Positions 1 to 7,860 of a stretch of DNA of 33,212 nucleotides are shown here, piece after piece (the stretch's first letter is position 1; every line of letters starts with the position of its first letter). The position numbers and the translations under genes were made by a program. The notes beneath the pieces were generated by a model. That model was given only the letters and a program-made list of their open reading frames with translations, was not told the DNA's origin and made no database searches. The stretch is from NCBI GenBank assembly GCA_029551285.1, contig JAKPFT010000073.1:1-33212 (forward strand). The letters are read 5' to 3'. The stretch comes from a bacterium (GTDB taxonomy: Bacteria > Ratteibacteria > UBA8468 > B48-G9 > DSTR01).

Positions 1-105
1 GTAAAGTTAATCTATCCGGTGGCGTTAGAGAAGGGGCAACGGTTTGCCATCAGAGAAGGTGGTCACACTGTCGGGGCTGGCGCTATCTCGGAAATTATTG
101 AGTAA
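1..105 (+). CDS. tuf: Elongation factor Tu, C-terminal end (partial)
   Basis: The window opens inside this gene; only the last 34 codons before TAA are present. They read as the end of domain 3 of EF-Tu: [19 protein letters not shown] followed by AGAISEI. EF-Tu delivers aminoacyl-tRNA to the ribosome as a GTP complex. Its position just upstream of rpsJ is the usual str-S10 junction. The start and the GTPase domain lie outside the window. Confidence 0.96.
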   Translation, partial: VKLIYPVALEKGQRFAIREGGHTVGAGAISEIIE

Positions 106-122
106 GCAACCTGGAAAAACCA

Positions 123-434
123 ATGGAAAGCAAATTAATTCGCATTAAACTGAAAGCTTTTGACCACCGGCTGCTGGACAGGTCCGTCAGGGAAATTATT
201 GAGATTGCCAGGAAAACCGGTGTTAAGATCTGTGGTCCGGTACCGCTGCCGACCAGGCGGGAAATTTTCACGGTTTTGCGCTCGCCCCACGTAAATAAGA
301 AGAGTCGGGAGCAGTTTGAATTAAAAACCCACAAGCGTTTGATAGACATTTTGGAGCCTACGGCCCGCACAGTAGACGCGCTGACCAAACTCAGCCTGCC
401 GGCCGGTGTGGAAGTGGAAATGAAACTGAGTTGA
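123..434 (+). CDS. rpsJ: 30S ribosomal protein S10
   Basis: This 103-residue protein has the normal length for S10 and the family core: [16 protein letters not shown] near the N-terminus, a central [10 protein letters not shown] segment and the [13 protein letters not shown] stretch. S10 sits in the 30S head and also serves as NusE in antitermination complexes. It follows tuf by 17 bases and heads the S10 gene cluster. The ATG start gives the normal N-terminus. Confidence 0.98.
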   Translation: MESKLIRIKLKAFDHRLLDRSVREIIEIARKTGVKICGPVPLPTRREIFTVLRSPHVNKKSREQFELKTHKRLIDILEPTARTVDALTKLSLPAGVEVEMKLS

Positions 435-441
435 GGTTGCT

Positions 442-1086
442 ATGGTCCCTGGAATTATCGGAAAAAAGATAGGTATGACTCATGTTTACGACGAAAAGGG
501 AACGATGGTCCCGGTAACCGTCGTTCAGGCTGGACCGTGCTTTGTCGTGCAGGTGAAGCAACAGTCACAGGATGGCTACAATGCCATTCAGATCGGTTAT
601 GGACAGGTGAGCGAGAAAAAGCTCACCCGGCCAGTTCTGATGCATTTGAAAAAGAGAGGGTTACCTCCACTGGGTACACTAAGGGAAATAAGAGTAGCGG
701 CAAACAAGGTCAGCGAGTACACACCCGGCCAGCAACTGACGGTGGAGGCCTTTCAGCCTGGCCAGTACGTAGACGTCACCGGGACTTCCATCGGCAAGGG
801 TTTTCAGGGAGTTGTAAAAAGACACCACTTCCGTGGCGGCCCGGCGACCCACGGTTCCATGTCCCATCGCGCTCCTGGTTCCATAGGCAACACTGCACCC
901 CAGCGAGTTCCCAGAGGTCGGAAAATGGCTGGCCATATGGGATGTCAGAAGGTAACCGTGCAGAACCTGAAGATTGTGAAAATCCTCCCGGAGGAAAACT
1001 GCTTGCTCCTGGAAGGTGCTGTTCCTGGTCCCCGGGAGGGGCTGGTATTGATCCAGCCAGCCATCAAAAAGACGAGACTAACATGA
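442..1086 (+). CDS. rplC: 50S ribosomal protein L3
   Basis: The 214-residue protein begins with the L3 signature GIIGKKIGMTHVYDEKG and carries the conserved central loop (around residues 131-168: HGSMSHRAPGSIGN, then GRKMAGHMG), which reaches toward the peptidyl transferase centre. The position after GSIG, a methylated Gln in E. coli, is Asn here. The gene starts 7 bases after rpsJ, and its TGA overlaps the rplD start as ATGA, implying coupled translation. Confidence 0.98.
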   Translation: MVPGIIGKKIGMTHVYDEKGTMVPVTVVQAGPCFVVQVKQQSQDGYNAIQIGYGQVSEKKLTRPVLMHLKKRGLPPLGTLREIRVAANKVSEYTPGQQLTVEAFQPGQYVDVTGTSIGKGFQGVVKRHHFRGGPATHGSMSHRAPGSIGNTAPQRVPRGRKMAGHMGCQKVTVQNLKIVKILPEENCLLLEGAVPGPREGLVLIQPAIKKTRLT

Positions 1087-1730
1087 TTAAGGTACCTGTA
1101 TACAATCTCAGCGGAGAACCGAAAGGCGAAGAAACATTGGAGTACGCTTATCTCCAGACGCCGGTTAACCGGGATATCCTTTACTATTATGTCGCGGCCT
1201 TCCGGGCCAATCAGCGTCTGGGAACCGCGAGCAGTAAAACTCGGGGGAAGGTTTCCGGCGGCGGCCGGAAGCCATGGCGGCAAAAAGGTACCGGCCGCGC
1301 CAGGGTAGGGTCTATCCGCAATCCTATCTGGCGCCACGGGGGGATTGTTTTTGGCCCTCAACCTCGCCACTACTACATCAGGCTGCCGCGAAAAGAAAGG
1401 AAGGCGGCAGTGAGAGAGTCATTGAAGGACAAACTTCTTGATAATCGCGTCAGCCTCTTTCAGGTTGACGAAGCTCTGACGGGGAAGACCTCCAGTTTCG
1501 CTAAGTTTCTTAAAAAAGTGGGGCTGGAAAAGAAGAAGGTGGTGCTGGTTCTATCGCGGGAAAGTAACAACTTTCAGGAACTGGTGAAGGCGGTGCGCAA
1601 TTTACCGGAGTTTAGACTTTGTGCCCTTGATAATCTAAACGCTTACGATCTTCTCTGGAGCGAACATCTGCTTGTTCAAAAGGAAGTATTACCGGCGATT
1701 GAGAAACTCCTGGGGGAGGAAAATGTTTGA
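1083..1730 (+). CDS. rplD: 50S ribosomal protein L4
   Basis: The 215-residue L4 starts at the ATG overlapping the rplC stop; the same frame is open further upstream, but that is only shadow coding inside rplC. Family motifs are SSKTRGKVSGGGRKPWRQKG and TGRARVGSIRNPIWRHGG, which form the extended loop lining the exit tunnel. In some bacteria L4 represses its own operon; no leader is visible here. It ends 8 bases inside rplW. Confidence 0.97.
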   Translation: MIKVPVYNLSGEPKGEETLEYAYLQTPVNRDILYYYVAAFRANQRLGTASSKTRGKVSGGGRKPWRQKGTGRARVGSIRNPIWRHGGIVFGPQPRHYYIRLPRKERKAAVRESLKDKLLDNRVSLFQVDEALTGKTSSFAKFLKKVGLEKKKVVLVLSRESNNFQELVKAVRNLPEFRLCALDNLNAYDLLWSEHLLVQKEVLPAIEKLLGEENV

Positions 1731-2004
1731 CCCTTATCTTATCATTAAATATCCGCTCGTTACGGAAAAGGGAACGTTGCTGGCCCAGGAACGGAAGTAT
1801 TTATTCTGCGTGGATTCGGGGGCTAATAAGCAGCAAATTAAACAGGCTGTGGAGACAATCTACAAAGTCCATGTAACCAGGGTGGCGATCATTAACCCCC
1901 CGGCCAAAAAACGTTTATACAGGATGCGAAAGATTGGCTATCACCGCCGAGACAAGAAAGCCATCGTAACCCTAAAAGAAGGAGAACAGATTGCCATTAC
2001 GTAA
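1723..2004 (+). CDS. rplW: 50S ribosomal protein L23
   Basis: This 93-residue protein matches L23 in length and motifs: [14 protein letters not shown] at the N-terminus, then [20 protein letters not shown] and [11 protein letters not shown]23 sits at the tunnel exit and docks trigger factor and SRP. The ATG at 1723 is chosen because it begins the conserved sequence and sits 6 bases after a GGGGGAGGA ribosome-binding site; an upstream ATG in the same frame lies deep inside rplD. It overlaps rplD by 8 bases and rplB by 14. Confidence 0.97.
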   Translation: MFDPYLIIKYPLVTEKGTLLAQERKYLFCVDSGANKQQIKQAVETIYKVHVTRVAIINPPAKKRLYRMRKIGYHRRDKKAIVTLKEGEQIAIT

Positions 2005-2812
2005 ACGAAAACCTGTGACTCCCGGGCAGAGACACATGATGCTACCGGACTTCTCCGAGATTACAAAGGGAAAACCGGAAAAAAAGCTCGTGGTTGGTCT
2101 CAAGAAGAGTGGCGGTCGGAACAACACCGGACGGATTACGGTGCGCCATCGGGGAGGCGGGCACAAAAAGTTATACCGCACCATTGACTTCCACGGATAT
2201 CCGGAACGTTACGGTCGGGTGCTCAGTATTGAGTATGACCCTAATAGAACCGCCAGGATTGCCCTGGTACAGTTTGAGGATGGGAAAAAGGAATATATCA
2301 TCGCTCCGGTAGGATTGCAGCGGGGCGATTCTGTACTCTGCGGCTCCAGAGCAGAGTTCAGGGCAGGTCATCGTCTTCCGCTTCAGGCTATTCCGGAAGG
2401 TACGGTTATTTCTAACATAGAACTTGTTCCCGGCCGGGGTGGACAGGTGGCCAGGGCCGCCGGAGCTGCCGCCACCCTGATGGTGAGGGGAGATAAATTC
2501 GCCCAGGTAAAATTGCCGTCCGGTGAGATCCGGCTGTTTCCGGTACAATGTCTGGCCACCATCGGCCAGGTTAGCAACCCGGAGCATAAATACGAATCCT
2601 CGGGAAAGGCTGGACGAACGCGCTGGATGGGTATCCGACCCACGGTTCGGGGGGTAGCCATGAATCCGGTGGACCATCCCATGGGCGGAGGAGAAGGTAA
2701 GGGAAAGGGACACCAGTCGCAGAGTCCCTGGGCCCAACCGTCCAAAGGATATAAGACGAGACGGCGAGCTAAACCATCCGACAGGCTGATTCTCCAGAGG
2801 AGGAAGCAATAA
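1991..2812 (+). CDS. rplB: 50S ribosomal protein L2
   Basis: The 273-residue L2 has all family blocks: [20 protein letters not shown] (about 41-60), the central RNA-binding barrel, and [12 protein letters not shown] near the C-terminus. L2 is essential for 23S folding and subunit association. The first His of the DHPH-type loop is kept, while the second is Met, a variant I recall from some Bacteroidetes-type L2 proteins. Translation starts at TTG with an AAGGAG site just upstream, inside the end of rplW; no ATG is available before residue 16. Confidence 0.97.
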   Translation: MPLRKRKPVTPGQRHMMLPDFSEITKGKPEKKLVVGLKKSGGRNNTGRITVRHRGGGHKKLYRTIDFHGYPERYGRVLSIEYDPNRTARIALVQFEDGKKEYIIAPVGLQRGDSVLCGSRAEFRAGHRLPLQAIPEGTVISNIELVPGRGGQVARAAGAAATLMVRGDKFAQVKLPSGEIRLFPVQCLATIGQVSNPEHKYESSGKAGRTRWMGIRPTVRGVAMNPVDHPMGGGEGKGKGHQSQSPWAQPSKGYKTRRRAKPSDRLILQRRKQ

Positions 2813-3093
2813 TGAGGTCAAAGAAAAAGGGACCGTTCGTTGATGGGAATCTTCTGGAAAAATTGATGCGTCTGAAGAAACTTGGCCGTAAAGAAATAAT
2901 CAAAACCTGGGCCCGGGCTTCCACGGTAACTCCTGAGTTTGTTGGCTACACTCTGGCAGTCCATAACGGGCGTAGTTTTGTCAATGTCTATATAACGGAA
3001 AATATGGTTGGACACCGCCTCGGTGAATTTGCACCGACGAGAACATTTCGCGGGCATGGTGCTCACACTGAAAAGACTCGCGAGAAAACCTAA
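2812..3093 (+). CDS. rpsS: 30S ribosomal protein S19
   Basis: The 93-residue S19 starts [15 protein letters not shown] and carries the conserved [16 protein letters not shown] and [19 protein letters not shown] segments. S19 binds the 30S head with S13. The start shares its first base with the rplB stop (TAATG), so the two are translationally coupled; an AGAGGAGG ribosome-binding site lies inside rplB. Length is normal. Confidence 0.98.
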   Translation: MRSKKKGPFVDGNLLEKLMRLKKLGRKEIIKTWARASTVTPEFVGYTLAVHNGRSFVNVYITENMVGHRLGEFAPTRTFRGHGAHTEKTREKT

Positions 3094-3114
3094 GTCAGCA
3101 GAAGGAACTGACCC

Positions 3115-3525
3115 ATGATGGTATTATGTAAGGCTCGCTATGTAAGAGGGGGGGCCAGAAAATTAAGGCTTCTGGGACCCATGATAAAGGGAAAAGAAGC
3201 CAGCCTGGCGATGTCCCTTCTGAAACACACGGTTAAACGTGGAGCTGTCCCGGTGGGTAAGGCCCTGGCTTCGGCGCTGGCCAACGCCAGGCAACTGCAT
3301 CCTGAAATAGCGTCCTGGCGCGTAAAAAATCTCGTAGTCGACGAAGGCCCCCGAATGAAACGAATGCGTGCTGGTCCTATGGGTCGCGGCATGTTGATTA
3401 GAAAACGATTCTCCCATATTACGGTAGTTCTTGAGGGGGCTGCTCAGGAGGAGACAAAGAAAAATGGGACAAAAGGTCAATCCAATAGGTCTGCGGCTGG
3501 GAATCGCGGAAGAATATCGCGCTAA
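3115..3525 (+). CDS. rplV: 50S ribosomal protein L22 with basic C-terminal tail
   Basis: Residues 1-108 are a normal L22: CKARYVRGGARKLRLL at the start, the tunnel-lining hairpin around RMKRMRAGPMGRG (about 80-92), and HITVVLEG closing the core. L22 touches all 23S domains and lines the exit tunnel. About 28 further residues follow, rich in Lys, Arg, Ser, Asn and Gly, and their codons run 62 bases into rpsC in another frame. The tail could be functional or a mere consequence of a lost stop codon. The first codon may be 3115 or the next ATG at 3118. Confidence 0.96.
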   Translation: MMVLCKARYVRGGARKLRLLGPMIKGKEASLAMSLLKHTVKRGAVPVGKALASALANARQLHPEIASWRVKNLVVDEGPRMKRMRAGPMGRGMLIRKRFSHITVVLEGAAQEETKKNGTKGQSNRSAAGNRGRISR

Positions 3526-4123
3526 CTGGTTCGCTGGTAAGAAAAATTTTAAGGATTTTCTGAAAGAGGATGTAATGATCCGACAGTTTATTTCCCAGCG
3601 GTACCCGCGCGGCTCCATCGCCCGGATTGACATTGATAAGTTTGCGGATAAAGTCCAGATCAGGCTTCACACGGCAAGACCGGGAGTTGTTCTGGGACGC
3701 AAGGGAGCAGAGATCAACCGCTTGCGTGACGAACTCTATGAAAAATTACAGAAACAGTTGTCCATTGATGTGATTGAGGTTAATCCGCCAACTTCCAGTG
3801 CCCAGTTTTTAGCAGACAGTATCGCGATGCAATTAGAAAAGAGAACGCCCCACCGTTACGTCATAAAAAAAGCAATGACCTCGGCGCTTCAGGCCGGCGC
3901 TCAGGGAGTAAAAGTTCGGGTCAGCGGTCGGATTGCCGGTGCGGAAATTTCCCGGTCGGAACAGTACATCATGGGTAAGGTTCCGCTGCACACGCTTCGG
4001 GCAAGGATTGATTACGCAACCAGCACCGGCGTCCTAAAAACCGGAACTGTGGGGGTCAAGGTCTGGGTTTACCTTGGCGAACAGCAACAAGGACAGGCTG
4101 CTGCGCAAGCAAGTACCAGCTGA
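3464..4123 (+). CDS. rpsC: 30S ribosomal protein S3
   Basis: S3 of 219 residues. It begins MGQKVNPIGLRLGI, has the KH domain with RPGVVLGRKGAEIN in the middle (about residues 64-80) and the C-terminal SGRIAGAEISRSE block. S3 helps form the mRNA entry channel. The ATG at 3464 is chosen over a TTG at 3431 because it gives the family N-terminus and is preceded by AGGAGGAG. It starts inside the tail of rplV. Confidence 0.97.
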   Translation: MGQKVNPIGLRLGIAEEYRANWFAGKKNFKDFLKEDVMIRQFISQRYPRGSIARIDIDKFADKVQIRLHTARPGVVLGRKGAEINRLRDELYEKLQKQLSIDVIEVNPPTSSAQFLADSIAMQLEKRTPHRYVIKKAMTSALQAGAQGVKVRVSGRIAGAEISRSEQYIMGKVPLHTLRARIDYATSTGVLKTGTVGVKVWVYLGEQQQGQAAAQASTS

Positions 4124-4133
4124 GAGGTAAAGT

Positions 4134-4550
4134 ATGCCCTTGATGCCTAAAAGAGTGAAGTATCGGAAGATGCAGCGGGGAACCACAAAAGGGAAAGCCG
4201 CCCGCGGTAATACCTTGTTTTATGGAGATTACGGACTGCAGCTGCTTGACCCGGCACGCATTTCCAGCGCCCAGATTGAGGCGGCCAGGGTAGCGGTAAC
4301 CCATTATCTGAAAAACCGCGGTCGCCTGTGGGTGCGAATTTTCCCGGACCATCCGGTTACCAAAAAACCGGCCGAGTCAAGGCTTGGTAAGGGCAAAGGA
4401 GATGTTTCCCACTGGGAGGCTATCGCTCTGCCGGGCCGGGTACTGCTGGAAATTGGTGGCGTAGAAGAATCCGTTGCCAGGGAAGCACTCCGGTTGGCTT
4501 CCTATAAGATTCCCTATCGTTCGCGAATTTTAACGCGAGAACTTACATGA
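4134..4550 (+). CDS. rplP: 50S ribosomal protein L16
   Basis: This 138-residue protein has the L16 landmarks MPKRVKYRKMQRG, QIEAARVAVTHYLKNRG, and RLGKGKGDVSHWEA around the Arg that is hydroxylated in some bacteria. L16 helps position the A-site tRNA. The start could be 4134 or the ATG at 4143, which gives the common MPKRVKY beginning. The end overlaps rpmC by 4 bases (ATGA). Confidence 0.97.
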   Translation: MPLMPKRVKYRKMQRGTTKGKAARGNTLFYGDYGLQLLDPARISSAQIEAARVAVTHYLKNRGRLWVRIFPDHPVTKKPAESRLGKGKGDVSHWEAIALPGRVLLEIGGVEESVAREALRLASYKIPYRSRILTRELT

Positions 4551-4780
4551 AAAGAGACGAGAAGAAATCCCTGCGGGAAGCTACTGTTTCTGAGTTGGAG
4601 GAGAAAATTCAGGCTGCCCGGGCAGACTTATTCAGACTCAGGCAGCAACTTCGCCTCGGCCAGCTGAAGCAGGTGTCGCTGATCCGAGAGAAACGGAAGG
4701 AAATCGCTTTCTACATGACGCTCATTCAGGAAAAACGTCTGGCTGGAGGTCAGCATGGGCCGGTTGCCCGGAAAGCATAA
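4547..4780 (+). CDS. rpmC: 50S ribosomal protein L29
   Basis: A 77-residue protein, slightly long for L29. It shows the two-helix pattern LREATVSELEEKIQAARADLFRLRQQ and a second helix with VSLIREKRKEIAFYMTLIQEK. L29 sits near the tunnel exit beside L23. It starts at the ATGA overlap with rplP, and its last 26 bases overlap rpsQ, so the final residues after the helix ([11 protein letters not shown]) are forced by the overlap. Confidence 0.93.
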   Translation: MKRDEKKSLREATVSELEEKIQAARADLFRLRQQLRLGQLKQVSLIREKRKEIAFYMTLIQEKRLAGGQHGPVARKA

Positions 4781-5087
4781 CAGAGTGGAAAAAATTGGAA
4801 CGGTTATCAGTGACCGGATGAATAAGACACGCCTGGTGGTTATTCCCCGGGTCAGTGAGCATCCCCTTTACAAGAAGAAGATTCGCCGGCTTTTGAAGGT
4901 GGCTGCCCATGACGAGACCAACATGGCGCGTCAGGGGGATATAGTCCGGGTTGTGCAGTGCCGGCCTTTGAGTAAAACCAAGCGGTGGTTCATTGCTCAG
5001 ATTGTTCGGGAGGCGCCGCGCAAAGATACTGCTACTGAGGAGTCTACTCATGATTCAACTTCGGTCAGTTCTAATAGTGGCCGATAA
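4755..5087 (+). CDS. rpsQ: 30S ribosomal protein S17 with long tail
   Basis: The OB-fold core is clear: [18 protein letters not shown], then [19 protein letters not shown] and [19 protein letters not shown]17 is an early-binding 30S protein. At 110 residues it is about 20-25 longer than usual because of a Ser/Thr-rich tail whose codons overlap rplN by 38 bases. The ATG at 4755 lies inside the end of rpmC, behind a CTGGAGG ribosome-binding site. Confidence 0.95.
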   Translation: MGRLPGKHNRVEKIGTVISDRMNKTRLVVIPRVSEHPLYKKKIRRLLKVAAHDETNMARQGDIVRVVQCRPLSKTKRWFIAQIVREAPRKDTATEESTHDSTSVSSNSGR

Positions 5088-5418
5088 CACCGGAGCGAGA
5101 AAGATCCAGGTGATCGGGCTGGTGGGTAGTTCCCGAAAGAGATATGCCCGGGTCGGAGACCTTGTTATGGCCAGCGTTAAAGATGCCCTGCCGGACGGAG
5201 TCGTTAAGAAAAAGGAGAAAGTCAAGGCCGTTATCGTAAGAACGGTCAAACCTATTCGCCGTCCCGATGGCTCTCTCATTCGCTTCGGCCGAAACTGTGC
5301 TGTGATTGTGGACAATGACAATAATCCTCGGGGCACGCGTGTTTTCGGTCCGGTTCCGAAGGAACTGAGAGAAGCGCAGTATGCCAAGATAATTTCGCTG
5401 GCTCCGGAGGTGCTTTAA
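5050..5418 (+). CDS. rplN: 50S ribosomal protein L14
   Basis: The 122-residue L14 is exactly the family length when started at 5050 ([18 protein letters not shown]). The frame stays open upstream to 4993, but that would add foreign residues. Conserved features are [18 protein letters not shown] and [22 protein letters not shown]14 forms intersubunit bridges with 16S rRNA. It overlaps the end of rpsQ by 38 bases, and its stop abuts the rplX start. Confidence 0.98.
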   Translation: MIQLRSVLIVADNTGARKIQVIGLVGSSRKRYARVGDLVMASVKDALPDGVVKKKEKVKAVIVRTVKPIRRPDGSLIRFGRNCAVIVDNDNNPRGTRVFGPVPKELREAQYAKIISLAPEVL

Positions 5419-5742
5419 ATGGGCCTAAAAATCAGGAAAGGGGATTTCGTTCAGGTCATCAAGGGTAAAGACTCAGGCAAGAAAGGCCGGGTGATTCGGG
5501 TGTATCCAAAGGAAAACCGTGCCCTGGTTGAAGGAGTAAATTTTGTTAAAAAGCATGTAAGACCGAGAAAGATTGACCAGCAGGGTGGGATCGTATCAAT
5601 GGAGAAACCGGTTCCCCTGGCTAATCTCAAGTACTTCTGCATGAAGTGCGGAAAGCCGACCCGGGTGCGTTTCCGGCTATTACCCGACGGTAACAAATTG
5701 CGCTGCTGTGCGGGTTGTCAGGAAATAATTGAGCCGAGGTAA
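5419..5742 (+). CDS. rplX: 50S ribosomal protein L24, zinc-ribbon form
   Basis: The protein is 107 residues. It has the N-terminal KOW domain (KIRKGDFVQVIKGKDSGKKG) and the NFVKKHVRP segment. The C-terminal part keeps cysteine pairs at about C74/C77 and C96-97/C100, consistent with a zinc-binding L24. L24 initiates 50S assembly. The gene starts on the base after the rplN stop. Confidence 0.97.
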   Translation: MGLKIRKGDFVQVIKGKDSGKKGRVIRVYPKENRALVEGVNFVKKHVRPRKIDQQGGIVSMEKPVPLANLKYFCMKCGKPTRVRFRLLPDGNKLRCCAGCQEIIEPR

Positions 5743-5743
5743 C

Positions 5744-6286
5744 ATGGAACCAAGACTGAAAATTAAATACCGCGAAGAAGTGAAGCCGGAGCTGATGAAG
5801 ACTTTTAATTATAGCAACCCCATGCAGGTGCCCCGGCTTCTCAAGATTGTGATTAATAGCGGTGTGGGCCGTGAAAACAAAGATGCCAAGGCTATTGAGT
5901 CGGCACAGAAGGAAATAGAGGCCATCACCGGCCAGAAAGCCGTGATTACCAGAGGCAAGAAGTCGATTGCGGGTTTTAACCTTCGTCAGGGGGACATTAC
6001 CGGAATTATGGTGACTCTGCGACGGGATCGAATGTACGAATTTCTGGACCGGCTCATCACTGTAGCCCTGCCCAGAGTGCGCGACTTTAATGGCTTGCCA
6101 GCAAAGACTGACGGCCAGGGTGGATATACCCTGGGACTCAGGGAACAGGTAGTCTTTCCGGAAATAGACTACAACTCTATTTACAAAATTAGAGGCATGA
6201 ATATTACTCTCGTTACCAATGCCCGAACCCCCGCGGAAACTCTTGCCCTGCTACGGGGTTTAGGCCTGCCCATCAGGGAGGAGTGA
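5744..6286 (+). CDS. rplE: 50S ribosomal protein L5
   Basis: L5 of 180 residues, with the family blocks NPMQVPRLLKIVINSGVG, GQKAVITRGKKSIAGF, TLRRDRMYEFLDRLITVALP and the C-terminal GMNITLVTNARTPAETLALL. It binds 5S rRNA and contacts the P-site tRNA. The ATG at 5744 comes one base after the rplX stop; an in-frame GTG-type start upstream would add residues from rplX. The stop abuts the rpsN GTG. Confidence 0.97.
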   Translation: MEPRLKIKYREEVKPELMKTFNYSNPMQVPRLLKIVINSGVGRENKDAKAIESAQKEIEAITGQKAVITRGKKSIAGFNLRQGDITGIMVTLRRDRMYEFLDRLITVALPRVRDFNGLPAKTDGQGGYTLGLREQVVFPEIDYNSIYKIRGMNITLVTNARTPAETLALLRGLGLPIREE

Positions 6287-6472
6287 GTGGCCAGAAAGTG
6301 CTTTTTTGAAAAAATGAAGCGGGAGCCAAAATTCGCCGTCAGACGCAGGAACCGTTGCTGGAAATGTGGACGTCCCAGGGCCTATCTCAGAAAGTTTGGT
6401 CTCTGCCGCATCTGTCTTCGCGAAATGGCTTCCCGTGGAGAAATACCCGGGCTTCACAAAGCAAGCTGGTGA
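6287..6472 (+). CDS. rpsN: 30S ribosomal protein S14, zinc type (Z)
   Basis: This is the short 61-residue S14. Four cysteines (C24, C27, C40, C43; [20 protein letters not shown]) form the zinc site typical of the Z type. It sits in the 30S head. The start is GTG, immediately after the rplE TGA and a GGGAGGAG ribosome-binding site. No cysteine-free paralogue is present in this window. Confidence 0.98.
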   Translation: MARKCFFEKMKREPKFAVRRRNRCWKCGRPRAYLRKFGLCRICLREMASRGEIPGLHKASW

Positions 6473-6486
6473 AGAGGAGAATAACT

Positions 6487-6885
6487 ATGTCGGTAAACGA
6501 TCCGGTAGCCGATATGCTGGTAAGATTAAAAAATGCCAGCGAGGTTTATCTTCCCTACGTGGAAGTTACTCACTCAAGACTTATTGAGCAGATTCTTTCT
6601 GTTCTGAAGTCAGAGAACTACATTAAAGATTTCGAAAGGTTAGGTGACGGGAGTAAAAAAAAGTTGCGGGTACATTTGCTTTACCGGGAGAACCGAAAAA
6701 GAGCCATTACCGAAGTTAAGAGGGTTAGTAGACTGAGTCGACGCGTTTACTGTAACCGGAAGAACCTGCCAGCTGTTTGCGGCGGCTTTGGCGTGGCTGT
6801 GTTGAGCACCTCGCGCGGTATCATGAGCAGCCGGCAGGCCCGCGCGTCAGGTCTCGGGGGAGAGGTGCTCTTCTACATCTGGTAA
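6487..6885 (+). CDS. rpsH: 30S ribosomal protein S8
   Basis: S8 of 132 residues, beginning MSVNDPVADMLVRLKNA and ending in the C-terminal VLSTSRGIMSSRQARASGLG block and EVLFYIW. It is a primary 16S binder and, in E. coli, the translational repressor of the spc operon. The ATG at 6487 follows an AGAGGAG site; the longer open frame upstream overlaps rpsN and is not homologous. Confidence 0.97.
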   Translation: MSVNDPVADMLVRLKNASEVYLPYVEVTHSRLIEQILSVLKSENYIKDFERLGDGSKKKLRVHLLYRENRKRAITEVKRVSRLSRRVYCNRKNLPAVCGGFGVAVLSTSRGIMSSRQARASGLGGEVLFYIW

Positions 6886-6928
6886 CGAAAAAAGAGAATA
6901 ATCTGTTGAGCCACGCCAGGGGGAAGAT

Positions 6929-7495
6929 ATGGCAAGACTTGGGAAAAAACCAGTAGTTATCCCGGAGAAGGTAAAACTGACAGTTGACGGAAGGACCCTG
7001 GTTGCCTCGGGGGAGAAGGGTAGCCTGACCCTTAACCTGCCGGGTGAACTTAGCGTTTCCAGCAACAACCGCGAGCTTGTTCTCCAGAGTGTGGTTTCCT
7101 CGGGTCGGAAAAAGACTTTCCGCCGCGGAGACCAGTTGCTTGGATTGTACCGAAAGCTTATTCTGAACATGCTGGAGGGAGTAACCAGAGGCTTTGAAAA
7201 AATCCTGGAAATCCATGGTGTTGGTTATAAAGCTGAACTTAAAGACAATCAGTTATTTCTCCATCTCGGTTTTACGCACCCGGTAGTTCTGGAAATTCCA
7301 ACCGGCATCACTGTCCAGATTGTCAAAGATACTATCATTTATGTTCGCGGTTATGATAAGGAAAAGGTTGGCAGTTTCTCCTCAAAGATAAGAAGCGTTT
7401 GTCCGCCTGAACCCTATAAGGGTACAGGGATTCGCTACCGGGGAGAGTACGTCAGGCAGAAGGTGGGCAAGGCCGCGGCTGGAGGTACGAAATGA
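6929..7495 (+). CDS. rplF: 50S ribosomal protein L6
   Basis: The 188-residue L6 has the typical two-repeat layout and the signature EPYKGTGIRYRGEYVRQKVGK near the C-terminus; KILEIHGVGYKAELKDNQL marks the second repeat. L6 binds near the sarcin-ricin loop and helps GTPase factor binding. The ATG follows a CAGGGGGAAG site. The end overlaps rplR as ATGA. Confidence 0.97.
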   Translation: MARLGKKPVVIPEKVKLTVDGRTLVASGEKGSLTLNLPGELSVSSNNRELVLQSVVSSGRKKTFRRGDQLLGLYRKLILNMLEGVTRGFEKILEIHGVGYKAELKDNQLFLHLGFTHPVVLEIPTGITVQIVKDTIIYVRGYDKEKVGSFSSKIRSVCPPEPYKGTGIRYRGEYVRQKVGKAAAGGTK

Positions 7496-7860
7496 AGGTA
7501 ACGCTCAGAGAAAGAAAACACCGGCGTACCAGAAAAAAGATTGCGGGGACTGCGCTGAGACCCCGGATAGTGGTCTTCCGAAGCCACCAACATATATATG
7601 CCAGTCTGGTTGATGACGAAAAGGTGCCCAACAAGGTTATCACAAGTGTCTCCAGTCTTTCCCCGGTGTTCAAGGAAAAAGGGGAGAGTAAGGTTAAAGG
7701 GGGGAATACAGAAGGAGCCAGGCTGGTCGGAATGTTACTGGCGGAGAAGGCTAAAGCGCTTGGCATTGAGACGGTCGTTTTTGATCGCTCTGTTTACAAG
7801 TACGCAGGCCGGGTGAAGGCTCTGGCTGAAGGGGCAAGAAAGGGAGGGTTAAAATTTTAG
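7492..7860 (+). CDS. rplR: 50S ribosomal protein L18
   Basis: This 122-residue protein is L18: RKHRRTRKKIAGTALRPRIVVFRS, AEKAKALGIETVVFDR, and a C-terminal YKYAGRVKALAEGARKGGL. It binds 5S rRNA with L5. It begins in the ATGA overlap with rplF. Its last bases carry a strong Shine-Dalgarno (AGGGAGG, 7841-7847) and a run AAAATTTTAG that includes the presumed ATT start of rpsE. Confidence 0.97.
   Translation: MKVTLRERKHRRTRKKIAGTALRPRIVVFRSHQHIYASLVDDEKVPNKVITSVSSLSPVFKEKGESKVKGGNTEGARLVGMLLAEKAKALGIETVVFDRSVYKYAGRVKALAEGARKGGLKF
7841..7847 (+). promoter_or_regulatory. Ribosome-binding site that decides the rpsE start
   Basis: AGGGAGG lies inside the last codons of rplR, 6 bases before the ATT at 7854. 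No ATG, GTG or TTG in the rpsE frame lies between an in-frame TGA at 7827 and the GTG at 7932, which has no comparable site nearby. This placement argues for initiation at ATT. Confidence 0.6.

Noticed and set aside
537-1082. Upstream extension of the rplD frame through rplC
   Set aside because: The extra residues are unrelated to L4, and the frame is simply open in the third frame of rplC; the ATG at 1083 gives a full-length L4.
2171-2821. 216-codon open frame on the minus strand opposite rplB
   Set aside because: Opposite a certain ribosomal protein gene; no motif or context support.
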